64,000 nt of DNA from Shinella lacus (GTDB taxonomy: Bacteria; Pseudomonadota; Alphaproteobacteria; Rhizobiales; Rhizobiaceae). The notes beneath the pieces are model-generated. The model did no database searches. It was not told the origin of the DNA and saw only the letters and a program-made list of their open reading frames with translations. The translations under genes were made by a program, and so were the position numbers. Numbering within the stretch: position 1 is the first letter of the stretch; every line of letters begins with the position of its first letter. The stretch is from the NCBI RefSeq assembly GCF_010994755.1, contig NZ_WHSB02000015.1:62001-126000 (forward strand), written 5' to 3'. Shown here in pieces: positions 10,425 to 20,447 of this stretch.

Positions 10425-11246
10425 TTAGCGGAGCTTGGGCCGAAGAGCAACGATGGCCGCCGCGGTTTCCTCGATCGAGCGGCGCGTGACATCGATGATC
10501 GGCCAGTTGTGGCGCGTGCAGAGCGCGCGGGCAAATTTCAGCTCTTCGGAAATCTGTGCCCGGTCGACATAATCCTCGCCACGAAAGCCCTGTGCCTGTC
10601 CGAGCACCCGGTTCTGCCGCACCTGGGAAATCCGGTCCGTCGTGGCGATCAGGCCGACGATCAAGGGCTTCGTCGCGCTCGACAGCCGGTCGGGCAGCGG
10701 CACGCCCAGCACGATCGGCACATTCGCCGTCTTGATGCCGCGGTTGGCGAGATAGATGCTCGTCGGTGTCTTCGACGTCCGGCTGATGCCGACAAGAATG
10801 ACATCCGCCTCGTCCAGATCGGCCGGCAATTGCCCGTCGTCATGGTCCATCGTGAAATTCAGCGCATCGATGCGCGCGAAATAATCCGCATCCATCACAT
10901 GCTGCGCACCCACTCGGCGGCGCGACGGCGCACCGAGATAGGACTGGAACAGATCGATTACCGGTTCGAGCACGGAAACGCAGGGCACGCCCATCTCGCG
11001 GCAGCGCTGGTCGATGATCTGCGACAGGTCCCGGTCGACGATCGTATAGAGCACGATACCCGGCGCACCATCGATGGCATCGAGCACGGGCATCAGCTGC
11101 TTGCGGTTGCGGATCAGCGGATAGACATGTTCCAGCGCCTGCGAGGACTGGAACTGCGCCGCCACGGCGCGGCCGGCCGCAATGAGAGTCTCGCCCGTCG
11201 AGTCCGAAATCAGGTGGAGATGGAAGTAGTTTTTGGTGCTTTCCAC
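10425..11246 (-). CDS. DUF299 bifunctional kinase/pyrophosphorylase (pyruvate,phosphate dikinase or PEP synthase regulator)
   Basis: 273 residues. This family adds and removes a phosphate on a threonine next to the catalytic histidine of PPDK or PEP synthase, using ADP as donor. Signatures are [15 protein letters not shown] at the N terminus, [26 protein letters not shown], and the P-loop-like [16 protein letters not shown] followed by [11 protein letters not shown]. The GTG at 11246 is chosen over upstream codons because GCGGAGGATATT stands just before it. PPDK rather than PpsA is the likely partner in rhizobia (inference). It is the first gene left of the origin and transcribed away from it. 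Confidence 0.92.
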   Translation of the reverse strand: MESTKNYFHLHLISDSTGETLIAAGRAVAAQFQSSQALEHVYPLIRNRKQLMPVLDAIDGAPGIVLYTIVDRDLSQIIDQRCREMGVPCVSVLEPVIDLFQSYLGAPSRRRVGAQHVMDADYFARIDALNFTMDHDDGQLPADLDEADVILVGISRTSKTPTSIYLANRGIKTANVPIVLGVPLPDRLSSATKPLIVGLIATTDRISQVRQNRVLGQAQGFRGEDYVDRAQISEELKFARALCTRHNWPIIDVTRRSIEETAAAIVALRPKLR

Positions 11247-11650
11247 AATATCCTCCGCCCCCTGTTGATGAACCGGGACAGCCACGAGCTAAGAACGGGA
11301 GGGGTCCGGAGGCAAGAGGACAAGTGCCGATTTATCCACAAATGGCGCAAAGCGGGAGAGGGATCGGGCGGCCATGTGGATAAGACTCACCGACGGGCAA
11401 AGTGTCGCGCTTCTCCACACCTCATCCACAGGAAGGCTTTTTTGAGCGCCGCCGGATCGTTTTGATTCCATGGATGGAATCCGGTTTTCCCTGTTTTGCT
11501 GCCGAAAACATCACACAGCCACGAACTTTTCCGGTGCCTGTGTGCGGAAGCCGGCTTCCTGTGGAGAGGATTTAATCCTTGATAGTCACCGACTCTAAGA
11601 AATAGAAACCTTCTTAAAAGAGATTATTTCTTTATTGGGAGAACCCTGCG
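11247..11650. other. Probable chromosomal replication origin (oriC)
   Basis: This gene-free stretch between the divergent DUF299 and hemE genes holds perfect DnaA boxes TTATCCACA at 11332-11340 (plus) and 11375-11383 (minus), one-mismatch boxes TTCTCCACA (11411-11419) and TCATCCACA (11422-11430), and a weaker TGTGGAGAG at 11560-11568. Near hemE, 11570-11640 has about 30% GC by hand count, a candidate unwinding element, against a GC-rich genome. GANTC sites lie at 11384, 11464, 11477 and 11591, and an 18-bp palindrome at 11464-11481. In Caulobacter and Sinorhizobium the chromosome origin is also next to hemE. Genes diverge from here, and parAB with parS is nearby. Confidence 0.85.
11464..11481. 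repeat. 18-bp inverted repeat inside oriC, with a GANTC site in each arm
   Basis: GATTCCATGGATGGAATC: arms GATTCCAT and ATGGAATC around GG. Each arm carries a GANTC (GATTC, GAATC), the recognition site of the alphaproteobacterial CcrM methylase. Function is unknown. Confidence 0.7.
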
Positions 11651-12685
11651 GTGTCAGTGAAAAGCCGGAAGATCGTCGATGTGCTGAATGGCAAGACGGT
11701 CTCTCCCCCTCCCCTCTGGCTGATGCGCCAGGCTGGGCGTTACCTGCCGGAATATCGGGAAGTGCGTGCACGAGCAGGGAGTTTCCTCGATCTCTGTTAT
11801 TCGCCGGAGCTGGCAACGGAGGTGACGCTCCAGCCGATCCGGCGCTACGGCTTCGATGCGGCAATCCTGTTTTCCGATATCCTCGTCATTCCCGATGCAT
11901 TGAAGCGCAACGTGCGCTTCGAAGAGGGTCATGGCCCGCGGCTCGATCCGATCGACGTCGACGGCATCCTGGCCCTGAAGGGCGACACTGTCGCAAACCA
12001 CCTGCAGCCCGTCATGGAGGCGGTCTCTCGCATCCGCCGGACCCTCCCCGAGGAAACGGCGCTGCTCGGCTTCTGCGGCGCCCCCTGGACCGTTGCGACC
12101 TACATGATCGCCGGTCACGGCACACCCGATCAGGCGCCGGCCCGGCTTTTCGCCTATCGCGAGCCGCGCGCCTTTGCACACCTGCTCGACGTGCTCGCAG
12201 AACTCTCGGCCCATTATCTGGTTGCGCAGATCGACGCAGGTGCCGATGCGGTGCAGATCTTCGATTCCTGGGCCGGCGTTCTCGGCGAGCGGGAATTCGC
12301 CGATTTCGCCGTGCGCCCGGTGCAGCGGATCATCGCTTCGGTCAAAGCCCGCCGCCCACAGGCCAAGATCATCGCGTTTGCCAAGGGCGCCGGCCTGCTC
12401 CTGAAATCCTACCGTCAGCAGACCGGTGCTGATGCCATCGGCCTCGACTGGTCGGTGCCGCTTTCCGTCGCCGCCGAATTGCAGAAGGATGGCCCCATCC
12501 AGGGCAATCTCGATCCGATGCGGGTCGTCGCCGGCGGTGCGGCGCTCGACGACGGCATCGACGCCATCCTGCAAGCCCTCGGCAACGGCCCGCTGATCTT
12601 CAATCTCGGCCATGGCATTACGCCGCAGGCCGATCCGGAAAACGTCGCCCGCCTCGTGGCGCGGGTGCGTGGAGAAGCCCGGTGA
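11651..12685 (+). CDS. hemE: Uroporphyrinogen decarboxylase
   Basis: 344 residues. HemE converts uroporphyrinogen III to coproporphyrinogen III by four decarboxylations in heme synthesis. The N-terminal signature [16 protein letters not shown] begins near residue 21. Other conserved blocks are [47 protein letters not shown] and the C-terminal [16 protein letters not shown]. The start is a GTG after TTGGGAGAACCCTGC; no better in-frame ATG exists upstream. It is the first gene right of the origin and its stop overlaps hemJ by 4 bp. Confidence 0.96.
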   Translation: MSVKSRKIVDVLNGKTVSPPPLWLMRQAGRYLPEYREVRARAGSFLDLCYSPELATEVTLQPIRRYGFDAAILFSDILVIPDALKRNVRFEEGHGPRLDPIDVDGILALKGDTVANHLQPVMEAVSRIRRTLPEETALLGFCGAPWTVATYMIAGHGTPDQAPARLFAYREPRAFAHLLDVLAELSAHYLVAQIDAGADAVQIFDSWAGVLGEREFADFAVRPVQRIIASVKARRPQAKIIAFAKGAGLLLKSYRQQTGADAIGLDWSVPLSVAAELQKDGPIQGNLDPMRVVAGGAALDDGIDAILQALGNGPLIFNLGHGITPQADPENVARLVARVRGEAR

Positions 12686-13221
12686 GCGAGAAGCAGACGG
12701 GCGAAAGTGCGGGGCGCCGCGCGCGGCTGCGCGCCGCCGTCGCGCTGACGCTTTTCGCCCTGCTGGCGGCCGTCCTGATTGCCTATCCGCCGGATGACCT
12801 CTACCTGTGGATCAAGGCGTTGCACATCATCGCCGTCATCTCCTGGATGTCGGGCCTGCTCTACCTGCCGCGCCTCTTCGTCTACCACACCGATGCGCCT
12901 GTCGGTTCCGCCCAGTCGGAAACCTTCAAGGTGATGGAACAGCGGCTCTACCGGGTCATCATGCAGCCGGCGATGGGCCTTGCCTGGCTGCTCGGCCTCT
13001 ACCTCGCCTGGTCGGTTTACGGTTTCCAGGGCGGCTGGCTGCATGCCAAGCTCGCATTCGTCGTGCTCCTGACGGGCGTCCACCACTATTACGGCCGCGC
13101 CGTAAAGGCCTTCGCCGAGGACCGCAACACCAAGACCGGCCGGCAGTGGCGGTTCTGGAACGAGGCGCCGGCGCTCTTGATGATCCTCATCGTCGTGCTG
13201 GTTGTCGTCAAACCGTTCTGA
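12682..13221 (+). CDS. hemJ: HemJ-type protoporphyrinogen IX oxidase, integral membrane
   Basis: 179 residues with about four membrane helices, for example [53 protein letters not shown] and [12 protein letters not shown]. HemJ oxidises protoporphyrinogen IX to protoporphyrin IX. The heme-ligand-type His of KALHIIAV (near residue 49) and the RLFVYH segment are the family marks, as are [16 protein letters not shown] and [11 protein letters not shown]. The GTG start overlaps the hemE stop (GTGA), so the two heme genes are probably translated together. An older label for the family is UPF0093. Confidence 0.92.
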   Translation: MSEKQTGESAGRRARLRAAVALTLFALLAAVLIAYPPDDLYLWIKALHIIAVISWMSGLLYLPRLFVYHTDAPVGSAQSETFKVMEQRLYRVIMQPAMGLAWLLGLYLAWSVYGFQGGWLHAKLAFVVLLTGVHHYYGRAVKAFAEDRNTKTGRQWRFWNEAPALLMILIVVLVVVKPF

Positions 13222-13409
13222 GGCCGTCTGCAACAAAACCGACGAAATTCCCAAGCCCCCTTGCGAGCATCGACCGGAACAGCTATTTTCCGCGCATCTC
13301 ATCTCTCGTGGCATGTGACTTCGTTCAGTGGACTGCACCGGACCCCGCGCAGTTCGTCCTTGACCCGCACGCCTTTTCCCATCCCGACGACCACCAGCAT
13401 GGACCATTC

Positions 13410-14675
<1,266 letters not shown>

Positions 14676-14701
14676 TTCGGTCTTCATCTTTGCTTAACCG
14701 C

Positions 14702-14730
14702 ATGGTCCCGTTGCAAGACGGGACCATTTT
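14702..14730 (+). terminator. Intrinsic terminator after rho
   Basis: ATGGTCCCGT and ACGGGACCAT form a perfect 10-bp stem with a 6-nt loop, followed by TTTT. It lies 26 bp after the rho stop and so separates rho from mnmE. Confidence 0.85.
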
Positions 14731-14799
14731 CGTTTCACGAGAGAAAATCGATTCTTTACCGAAACAGAAGAATCGATTCGTACCCGGAATGTTGAAGAT

Positions 14800-16125
14800 A
14801 TGAACACCTCCGATACGATCTTCGCTTTGTCGAGCGGTGGCTTGCCCTCCGGCGTTGCCGTGATCCGCCTCAGCGGCCCCGCGAGTGGCCAGGCAATCCA
14901 GTCTCTTTGTGGACGTGTTCCGCCCGAGCGGCGCGCGTCATTACAATCGATTCGGGACCGCAACGGCGAAAAACTCGACGATGGCCTCATCCTGTTTTTT
15001 CCCGCACCCAATTCCTTTACCGGGGAAGATTGCGCCGAGCTTCAGATTCACGGCGGAAGAGCGACGGTAAAAGCCGTTCTGGCAGCTTTGGAGGACATGG
15101 AAGGCCTACGGGCCGCCGAAGCCGGTGAATTCTCCCGCCGGGCGTTCTTGAATGGCCGCATGGACCTGGTCGAGGTCGAGGGCCTCGCCGACCTGATCGC
15201 CGCCGAAACCGAAATGCAACGTCGCCTTGCAGCCGAACAAGCCTCTGGTGGTCTCTCCAAACTCTACGATTCGTGGGCGAAACGTTTGACGCATGCCCGC
15301 GCGATGATCGAAGCCGAATTGGATTTCGCTGACGAGGACGACATCCCCGGCTCTGTCGCAAGCCAGATCTGGCACGACATGCAGAAACTCGATCAAGAAA
15401 TCCTCAACCATATCGCCGAAGCACGTACTGGAGAAATCGTGCGAGACGGACTGAAAGTCGTCATCGTCGGCGAGCCCAATGCGGGAAAGTCGAGCCTGCT
15501 GAACTACCTGGCAAAACGCGACGTCGCGATTGTCACTGACGTACCGGGAACCACACGTGACGTCCTGCACGCCGATCTCGATCTTGCAGGCTTTGCCGTA
15601 CGACTCTACGACACCGCCGGCCTGCGAAAAACCGATGACATTGTGGAACGAGAAGGCATTCGTCGGACGCAGAGTTCGATGGCCGAAGCTCATCTGGTCC
15701 TTCTACTTTCTGCGGCGCACAAACCGGATTGGCATGAATTTGTACAAGGCTACGAAGTCCCCGTTCTCCGCGTCCAAACAAAGGCTGATTCACGAGATGC
15801 ATCTTGGCCAAAATCCGATGCCGATGTTATTATCTCAGCACGAACGGGTGAAGGCATACCAGAACTGCTGGATCTCCTCAGCCTGCATCTGCCAGATCTC
15901 GAGGCCGGCGGTGCCCTAGCGCTTCCAACCCGACAGAGGCACGCGCTAAACCTCACCATGGCTCGGGAACAGATACTACTTGCTTTGGGGTCTGCGGAAT
16001 CGGGCTTGGACGTGCAAGCGGAGTATCTCCGCTTGGCAGGACAAGCTCTCGGCCGCGTAACAGGACGCGTCGATGTAGAAAATCTACTCGACGTCATCTT
16101 CTCAGAATTTTGCATAGGCAAATGA
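14800..16125 (+). CDS. mnmE: tRNA uridine-5-carboxymethylaminomethyl modification GTPase MnmE
   Basis: 441 residues. With MnmG it makes the cmnm5 modification on U34 of several tRNAs. The N-terminal formyl-THF-binding domain begins with [20 protein letters not shown]; the G domain shows G1 [12 protein letters not shown] (near 222), the G2 segment DVPGTTRD, the G3 DTAG, and a weak G4; the C terminus ends in the conserved catalytic CIGK. GC content and codon bias drop here: bases 15721-15840 hold only 57 G/C of 120 by hand count. The stop codon is the first three bases of parS site 2. It leads the mnmE-mnmG-rsmG-parA-parB block conserved near origins. Confidence 0.97.
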   Translation: MNTSDTIFALSSGGLPSGVAVIRLSGPASGQAIQSLCGRVPPERRASLQSIRDRNGEKLDDGLILFFPAPNSFTGEDCAELQIHGGRATVKAVLAALEDMEGLRAAEAGEFSRRAFLNGRMDLVEVEGLADLIAAETEMQRRLAAEQASGGLSKLYDSWAKRLTHARAMIEAELDFADEDDIPGSVASQIWHDMQKLDQEILNHIAEARTGEIVRDGLKVVIVGEPNAGKSSLLNYLAKRDVAIVTDVPGTTRDVLHADLDLAGFAVRLYDTAGLRKTDDIVEREGIRRTQSSMAEAHLVLLLSAAHKPDWHEFVQGYEVPVLRVQTKADSRDASWPKSDADVIISARTGEGIPELLDLLSLHLPDLEAGGALALPTRQRHALNLTMAREQILLALGSAESGLDVQAEYLRLAGQALGRVTGRVDVENLLDVIFSEFCIGK

Positions 16126-16138
16126 TTCACGTGAAACA
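16123..16138. promoter_or_regulatory. parS-like ParB binding site 2
   Basis: TGATTCACGTGAAACA, one mismatch to canonical parS and the reverse complement of sites 1 and 5. It starts on the mnmE stop codon. Its centre is 42 bp from that of site 3. Confidence 0.87.
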
Positions 16139-16164
16139 GCACAACGTACACGAGTCGCTTTGAG

Positions 16165-16180
16165 CGTTTCACGTGAAACA
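16165..16180. promoter_or_regulatory. parS-like ParB binding site 3
   Basis: CGTTTCACGTGAAACA, 15 of 16 matches to canonical parS, in the mnmE-mnmG gap. The inner TTTCACGTGAAA is perfectly palindromic. Confidence 0.9.
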
Positions 16181-16192
16181 GGTAGGTCCAAC

Positions 16193-18076
16193 ATGACGAT
16201 GATAAAGAACTATGATGTTGTCGTGGTCGGCGGCGGTCATGCAGGCGTCGAAGCTGCCGCAGCGGCTGCCCGCGCCGGCGCCAAGACGGCTTTGGTCACA
16301 CACAAAGCGGCGACGATTGGCGTCATGTCCTGCAACCCGGCGATCGGTGGTCTCGGAAAGGGCCACCTCGTTCGCGAGGTGGATGCCCTCGATGGCCTGA
16401 TGGGACGAGTGGCGGATCGCTCCGGCATCCAGTTTCGCTTGCTAAACCGCCGAAAAGGCCCGGCAGTCCGTGGTCCCCGAACCCAGGCCGACCGAAAGCT
16501 TTACCGCGAAGCGATGCAAGCCGAAATCGCGGCGATATCTGGCCTGGATGTGATCGAAGGTGATGCCTTCGATCTCGAAATCAAGGATGGCACGATTGGT
16601 GCCGTTGTGATGAAGGACGGCCGGCGTCTCGGCTGTGGAGCCGTTGTGATCACCACTGGCACCTTCTTGCGGGGCCTCATTCATATCGGCAACGAAAAGA
16701 TTCCCGCCGGCCGCGTGGGCGAAGAGCCGTCACTTGGGCTCTCGGCAACATTTGAACGTTTCGGCTTCAAATTGGCACGTCTAAAGACCGGCACGCCGGC
16801 ACGCCTCGATGGCCGCACCATTGATTGGAATGCCGTAGGGCGCCAGGCGGCGGACGAAGATCCTGTGCCGTTCTCCTTCATGACGGATCGTATTACCACG
16901 CCGCAGATCGAATGCGGCGTGACGAGAACGACGCCAGCAACTCACCGCATTATCGAGGAAAACATCGGCAAATCCGCCATGTATTCCGGCCAAATCGAAG
17001 GCGTCGGTCCCCGCTACTGCCCGTCGATCGAAGACAAGATTGTCAAGTTCGGCGAGCGCGATGGCCACCAAATTTTCCTGGAGCCCGAAGGTCTCGACGA
17101 CGACACCGTCTATCCCAATGGCATTTCGACTTCCCTTCCCGCTGACGTGCAGGATGCGTTCATTCGCACAATCCCGGGCCTGGAGCGGGTCACGATACTG
17201 CAGCCGGGTTACGCGATTGAATATGATCATGTCGACCCGCGTGAATTGTCGGCCACGCTGGAAGCCAAGCGGCAACCCGGTCTCTTTCTCGCAGGTCAGA
17301 TCAATGGCACGACCGGTTACGAGGAAGCTGCGGCGCAGGGGCTCGTCGCCGGCTTGAATGCTGCGCGACGCGCGTCGGGTGCGGAGGGCCATATCTTCAG
17401 CCGAACGGAAAGTTATATCGGTGTCATGCTCGACGATCTCACCTCGCGCGGTGTGACCGAGCCCTACCGCATGTTCACCTCGCGCGCAGAATATCGTCTT
17501 TCTTTGCGCGCCGATAACGCGGATGTCCGTCTGACTCCCGTCGGTTTGAATTTGGGCATCGTGGGCACCGAAAGAGAGCAATGCTTTAGCCAATGGTCCG
17601 AGGACATGGGATTAGCCCGCGCGCAGCTCCACGATCTCAAATTGTCGCCGAATGAGGCGGCGAGTCACGGCTTGAAGATCAATCAGGATGGTGTGCGGCG
17701 AAACGCCTATGAACTGCTCGCTTATCCCGACATCGATTACGCGCGGCTCACTGCGGTGTGGTCCGATCTTGGGCGCTTCTCGCCGCGCGTTCGTGACGCC
17801 ATCGAGATCGAAGCGGCCTATGCCGTCTACATGAATCGTCAGGAAACGGATATTGCAGAGGCGCGGCGTGAGGAAGGGCGGGGAATTCCGGACGATTTCG
17901 ATTTCAGCACCTTGCCTGGTCTTTCCATCGAACTGCGGCAGAAGCTGGCGGCGGCGAAGCCGTCGAATCTCGCTCAGGCCGCACGTGTTGACGGCATGAC
18001 GCCCGCAGGGCTTACCCTCTTGCTCGCCTATCTGAAGCGCTTACCTGTTCCTGTGCAGCGAGCTGCACAGCTATGA
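16193..18076 (+). CDS. mnmG: tRNA uridine-5-carboxymethylaminomethyl modification enzyme MnmG
   Basis: 627 residues, also known as GidA. It is the FAD- and NADH-using partner of MnmE. The dinucleotide fold starts at residue 10 with [33 protein letters not shown] and the catalytic-Cys segment follow, then [12 protein letters not shown] and the late [16 protein letters not shown] near residue 370. The C-terminal helical domain ends in [13 protein letters not shown]. The ATG at 16193 follows CAGGTAGGTCCAAC; an ATG two codons later is also possible, and a frame opening at 16160 would force parS site 3 to be translated. Its stop overlaps rsmG by 4 bp. Confidence 0.97.
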   Translation: MTMIKNYDVVVVGGGHAGVEAAAAAARAGAKTALVTHKAATIGVMSCNPAIGGLGKGHLVREVDALDGLMGRVADRSGIQFRLLNRRKGPAVRGPRTQADRKLYREAMQAEIAAISGLDVIEGDAFDLEIKDGTIGAVVMKDGRRLGCGAVVITTGTFLRGLIHIGNEKIPAGRVGEEPSLGLSATFERFGFKLARLKTGTPARLDGRTIDWNAVGRQAADEDPVPFSFMTDRITTPQIECGVTRTTPATHRIIEENIGKSAMYSGQIEGVGPRYCPSIEDKIVKFGERDGHQIFLEPEGLDDDTVYPNGISTSLPADVQDAFIRTIPGLERVTILQPGYAIEYDHVDPRELSATLEAKRQPGLFLAGQINGTTGYEEAAAQGLVAGLNAARRASGAEGHIFSRTESYIGVMLDDLTSRGVTEPYRMFTSRAEYRLSLRADNADVRLTPVGLNLGIVGTEREQCFSQWSEDMGLARAQLHDLKLSPNEAASHGLKINQDGVRRNAYELLAYPDIDYARLTAVWSDLGRFSPRVRDAIEIEAAYAVYMNRQETDIAEARREEGRGIPDDFDFSTLPGLSIELRQKLAAAKPSNLAQAARVDGMTPAGLTLLLAYLKRLPVPVQRAAQL

Positions 18077-18705
18077 ATCACCTACCGCCGGAACTGAATG
18101 GTCTGAATGTTTCACGTGAAACTGTGGATAGGCTGAATGCCTTTGTTGTGCTTTTCCAAAAATGGGCGAAGGCCATCAATCTAGTTGCGCCATCCACGCT
18201 TTCAGAGGTGTGGAGCCGCCATATTGTCGATAGCCTACAGATCTATTCGCTTTACCCAGGTCCGCGAACCTGGGTCGACCTTGGGAGTGGCGGGGGCTTT
18301 CCGGGGATCGTTACCGGCATTCTGCTCGTTGGCTCAGGGGATGGCTGGGTTCATCTTGTCGAGAGCAACAACAAGAAGGCAGCGTTCTTGCGCACCGCCA
18401 TTCTGGAAACCGGCGCCCGCGCATCTGTCCATGCAATTCGAATCGAGGATGCGCCGGCGGCGATTGCGCATTGCGATGCCATATCTGCCCGTGCTCTCGC
18501 CGATCTCGACCTGCTGATGGATTTCGGGCTCCCGTGGGCGGAGCGGAATGCCGATTTGCGGTTTTTTCTTCACAAAGGCCGGGATTACCAGCGGGAGATC
18601 GATAAAGCGCTTGGTCGGTGGAGATTCGATCTGGTAAAACATGCCAGCATTGTCGAGCCGGATTCCGTTGTGCTCGAACTTTCGAAGCTCTCGCGAACAA
18701 TTTAG
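18073..18705 (+). CDS. rsmG: 16S rRNA (guanine-N7)-methyltransferase RsmG
   Basis: 210 residues, also known as GidB. It methylates G527 of 16S rRNA with S-adenosylmethionine; loss gives low-level streptomycin resistance in many bacteria. The SAM loop [16 protein letters not shown] lies at about residues 58-73, [12 protein letters not shown] follows as motif II, and [13 protein letters not shown] after it. Residues 12-18 (NVSRETV) are encoded by parS site 4. The ATG at 18073 overlaps the mnmG stop as ATGA. Seventeen bases separate it from the parA start. Confidence 0.95.
   Translation: MNHLPPELNGLNVSRETVDRLNAFVVLFQKWAKAINLVAPSTLSEVWSRHIVDSLQIYSLYPGPRTWVDLGSGGGFPGIVTGILLVGSGDGWVHLVESNNKKAAFLRTAILETGARASVHAIRIEDAPAAIAHCDAISARALADLDLLMDFGLPWAERNADLRFFLHKGRDYQREIDKALGRWRFDLVKHASIVEPDSVVLELSKLSRTI
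18108..18123. promoter_or_regulatory. parS-like ParB binding site 4, inside rsmG
   Basis: TGTTTCACGTGAAACT, 15 of 16 matches to canonical parS; encodes V-S-R-E-T in the rsmG frame. It is the site closest to parA. Confidence 0.9.
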
Positions 18706-18721
18706 TGATCGGCGGATGTCC

Positions 18722-19516
18722 ATGGCAGGCGAAAAGAACCGAATCATTACCATTGCAAACCAGAAAGGCGGCGTCGGCAAAACGACGACCGCGATCAATC
18801 TGGCGACCGCGCTTGCCGCGATTGGCGAGCGCGTACTGATCGTCGATCTGGATCCCCAGGGCAATGCCAGCACCGGTCTCGGTATCGATCGCCGAAACCG
18901 TGAGTTTTCGTCGTATGATCTGCTGATCGGCAGCCACGGTGTGGCCGAGACAGTGTTGCAGACGGCCGTGCCGAACCTCTCGATTATCCCTTCGACCATG
19001 GACCTGCTCGGGGTCGAAATGGAGATCGCGCAGCAGAATGACCGCGTATTCCGTCTGAAGCGTGCTTTGGCCTCCGACGAGGCAGTGTCTTACTCTTACG
19101 TGCTCGTCGATTGCCCTCCGTCCTTCAATCTCCTGACGATGAACGCTCTCGCTGCCGCGCATTCCGTTTTGGTGCCGCTGCAATGCGAGTTTTTTGCCCT
19201 GGAGGGTCTCAGCCAGCTGCTTGAGACGGTGGATCAGGTACGCCGCACGATCAATCCGCGCCTGGATATACAGGGCATCGTGCTCACCATGTTCGACTCG
19301 CGCAACAATCTGGCGCAGCAGGTCGTCAACGACGTGCGCACGCATCTTGGCGAAAAGGTCTATCATACGCTCATTCCGCGGAATGTGCGGGTTTCCGAGG
19401 CGCCTTCCTATGGCAAGCCGGCGATCCTCTATGACCTCAAATGCGCCGGAAGCCAGGCCTATCTTCAGCTTGCTTCCGAGGTGATCCAGCGTGAGAGGCA
19501 GCGTAAGGCGGCCTGA
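18722..19516 (+). CDS. parA: Chromosome partitioning ATPase ParA (Soj)
   Basis: 264 residues. ParA is a DNA-binding ATPase whose gradient moves the ParB-parS complex during origin segregation. The deviant Walker A IANQKGGVGKTTTAINLA starts at residue 10, followed by VLIVDLDPQGNASTG (Walker A' / switch I) near 40, VLVDCPPSFNLLTMNAL (Walker B) near 123, and the switch region VPLQCEFFALEGLSQLLE. GGCGG ends six bases before the ATG at 18722, so that codon is preferred over the ATG at 18716. It is paired with parB 24 bp downstream, in the gid-par block next to the origin. Confidence 0.96.
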   Translation: MAGEKNRIITIANQKGGVGKTTTAINLATALAAIGERVLIVDLDPQGNASTGLGIDRRNREFSSYDLLIGSHGVAETVLQTAVPNLSIIPSTMDLLGVEMEIAQQNDRVFRLKRALASDEAVSYSYVLVDCPPSFNLLTMNALAAAHSVLVPLQCEFFALEGLSQLLETVDQVRRTINPRLDIQGIVLTMFDSRNNLAQQVVNDVRTHLGEKVYHTLIPRNVRVSEAPSYGKPAILYDLKCAGSQAYLQLASEVIQRERQRKAA

Positions 19517-19540
19517 ATTCAGTATTCGTGAGTAGAACCG

Positions 19541-20431
19541 ATGAATGATGACAACTCAAAGCGGCGTCTCGGCCGCGGCCTCGCAGCCCTGATCGGTGAA
19601 ATGGACCAGCTTCCGGCCGCCGATGTCGGCGCGCGCCCGGCGCTCAATCCGGACCGGGAAGTGCCGATTGAATTCGTCGGCCGCAACCCGCGCAACCCGC
19701 GGCGGTATTTCGACGAGTCGGAGCTGCAGGACCTGGCTTCGTCCATTCGGCAGCACGGTATCGTGCAGCCGGTCGTCGTGCGCACCATTGCAGACAATCG
19801 TTTCGAGATCATCGCCGGGGAACGGCGCTGGCGGGCGGCTCAGCTCGCTGGGCTGATCGAGATCCCGGTCATCATTCGTGACGTGGACGACCGTACGGCG
19901 CTGGAAATCGCCATCGTGGAGAACGTTCAGCGTTCGGACCTCAACCCGCTGGAAGAGGCGATGGGCTATGAGCTTCTGATTGCCGACCACGGTTACACGC
20001 AGAACGATCTCGGCGAAATCATCGGCAAGAGTCGCAGCCACGTGGCAAACAGCCTTCGCCTGCTGAAGCTGCCGGAGCCGGTGCGTGAAATGCTTGCCTC
20101 CGGCACGCTTTCCGCCGGCCATGCACGCGCGCTCATCCCGACGTCCGATCCGATTGCGCTGGCCAAGGCGGTTGTCGCGAAGGGCATGTCGGTGCGCGAT
20201 GCGGAGCGGCTTGCCCAAAACGATATCAAGGCACAGACCGATCCGAACCACGGCCAGACGGCGCGCAAGGACGAGAAGGATGCTGATACGCTGGCGCTGG
20301 AGCGCACGTTGTCGGATGTTCTTGGTCTCGACGTATCCGTGAACCACAAGGGCAGCGGTGGCCATCTGCGTATCGCCTACAAAACGCTGGAGCAGCTTGA
20401 GGAAATCTGCCGGCTTCTGGAGCGTCGCTAA
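19541..20431 (+). CDS. parB: Chromosome partitioning CTPase/DNA-binding protein ParB
   Basis: 296 residues. ParB loads at parS as a CTP-driven sliding clamp and spreads on neighbouring DNA. The N-terminal RLGRGLAALIGEM (about 6-18) is the conserved ParA-stimulating segment. The CTP-binding domain shows NPRNPRRYFDE, SIRQHGIVQPVVVR and IIAGERRWRAAQLAG. NVQRSDLNPLEEAMGYE and the HTH DLGEIIGKSRSHVANSLRLL at about 152-171 follow; the C-terminal dimer domain ends in EQLEEICRLLERR. Six parS sites are found within 13 kb. It converges with holA, and I see no intrinsic terminator in the 16-bp gap. Confidence 0.96.
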   Translation: MNDDNSKRRLGRGLAALIGEMDQLPAADVGARPALNPDREVPIEFVGRNPRNPRRYFDESELQDLASSIRQHGIVQPVVVRTIADNRFEIIAGERRWRAAQLAGLIEIPVIIRDVDDRTALEIAIVENVQRSDLNPLEEAMGYELLIADHGYTQNDLGEIIGKSRSHVANSLRLLKLPEPVREMLASGTLSAGHARALIPTSDPIALAKAVVAKGMSVRDAERLAQNDIKAQTDPNHGQTARKDEKDADTLALERTLSDVLGLDVSVNHKGSGGHLRIAYKTLEQLEEICRLLERR

Positions 20432-20447
20432 AAGTCCTTAGCCGGAT

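Noticed and set aside
12807-13409. An N-terminal extension of Rho through the hemJ region
   Set aside because: The extension is hemJ in another frame; the normal Rho N terminus starts at 13410.
17982-17987. CACGTG inside mnmG as a seventh parS
   Set aside because: Flanks (GCCGCACGTGTTGAC) do not match parS outside the six-base core.
20039-20044. CACGTG inside parB as a parS
   Set aside because: Context AGCCACGTGGCA is palindromic but lacks the TTTC/GAAA arms.
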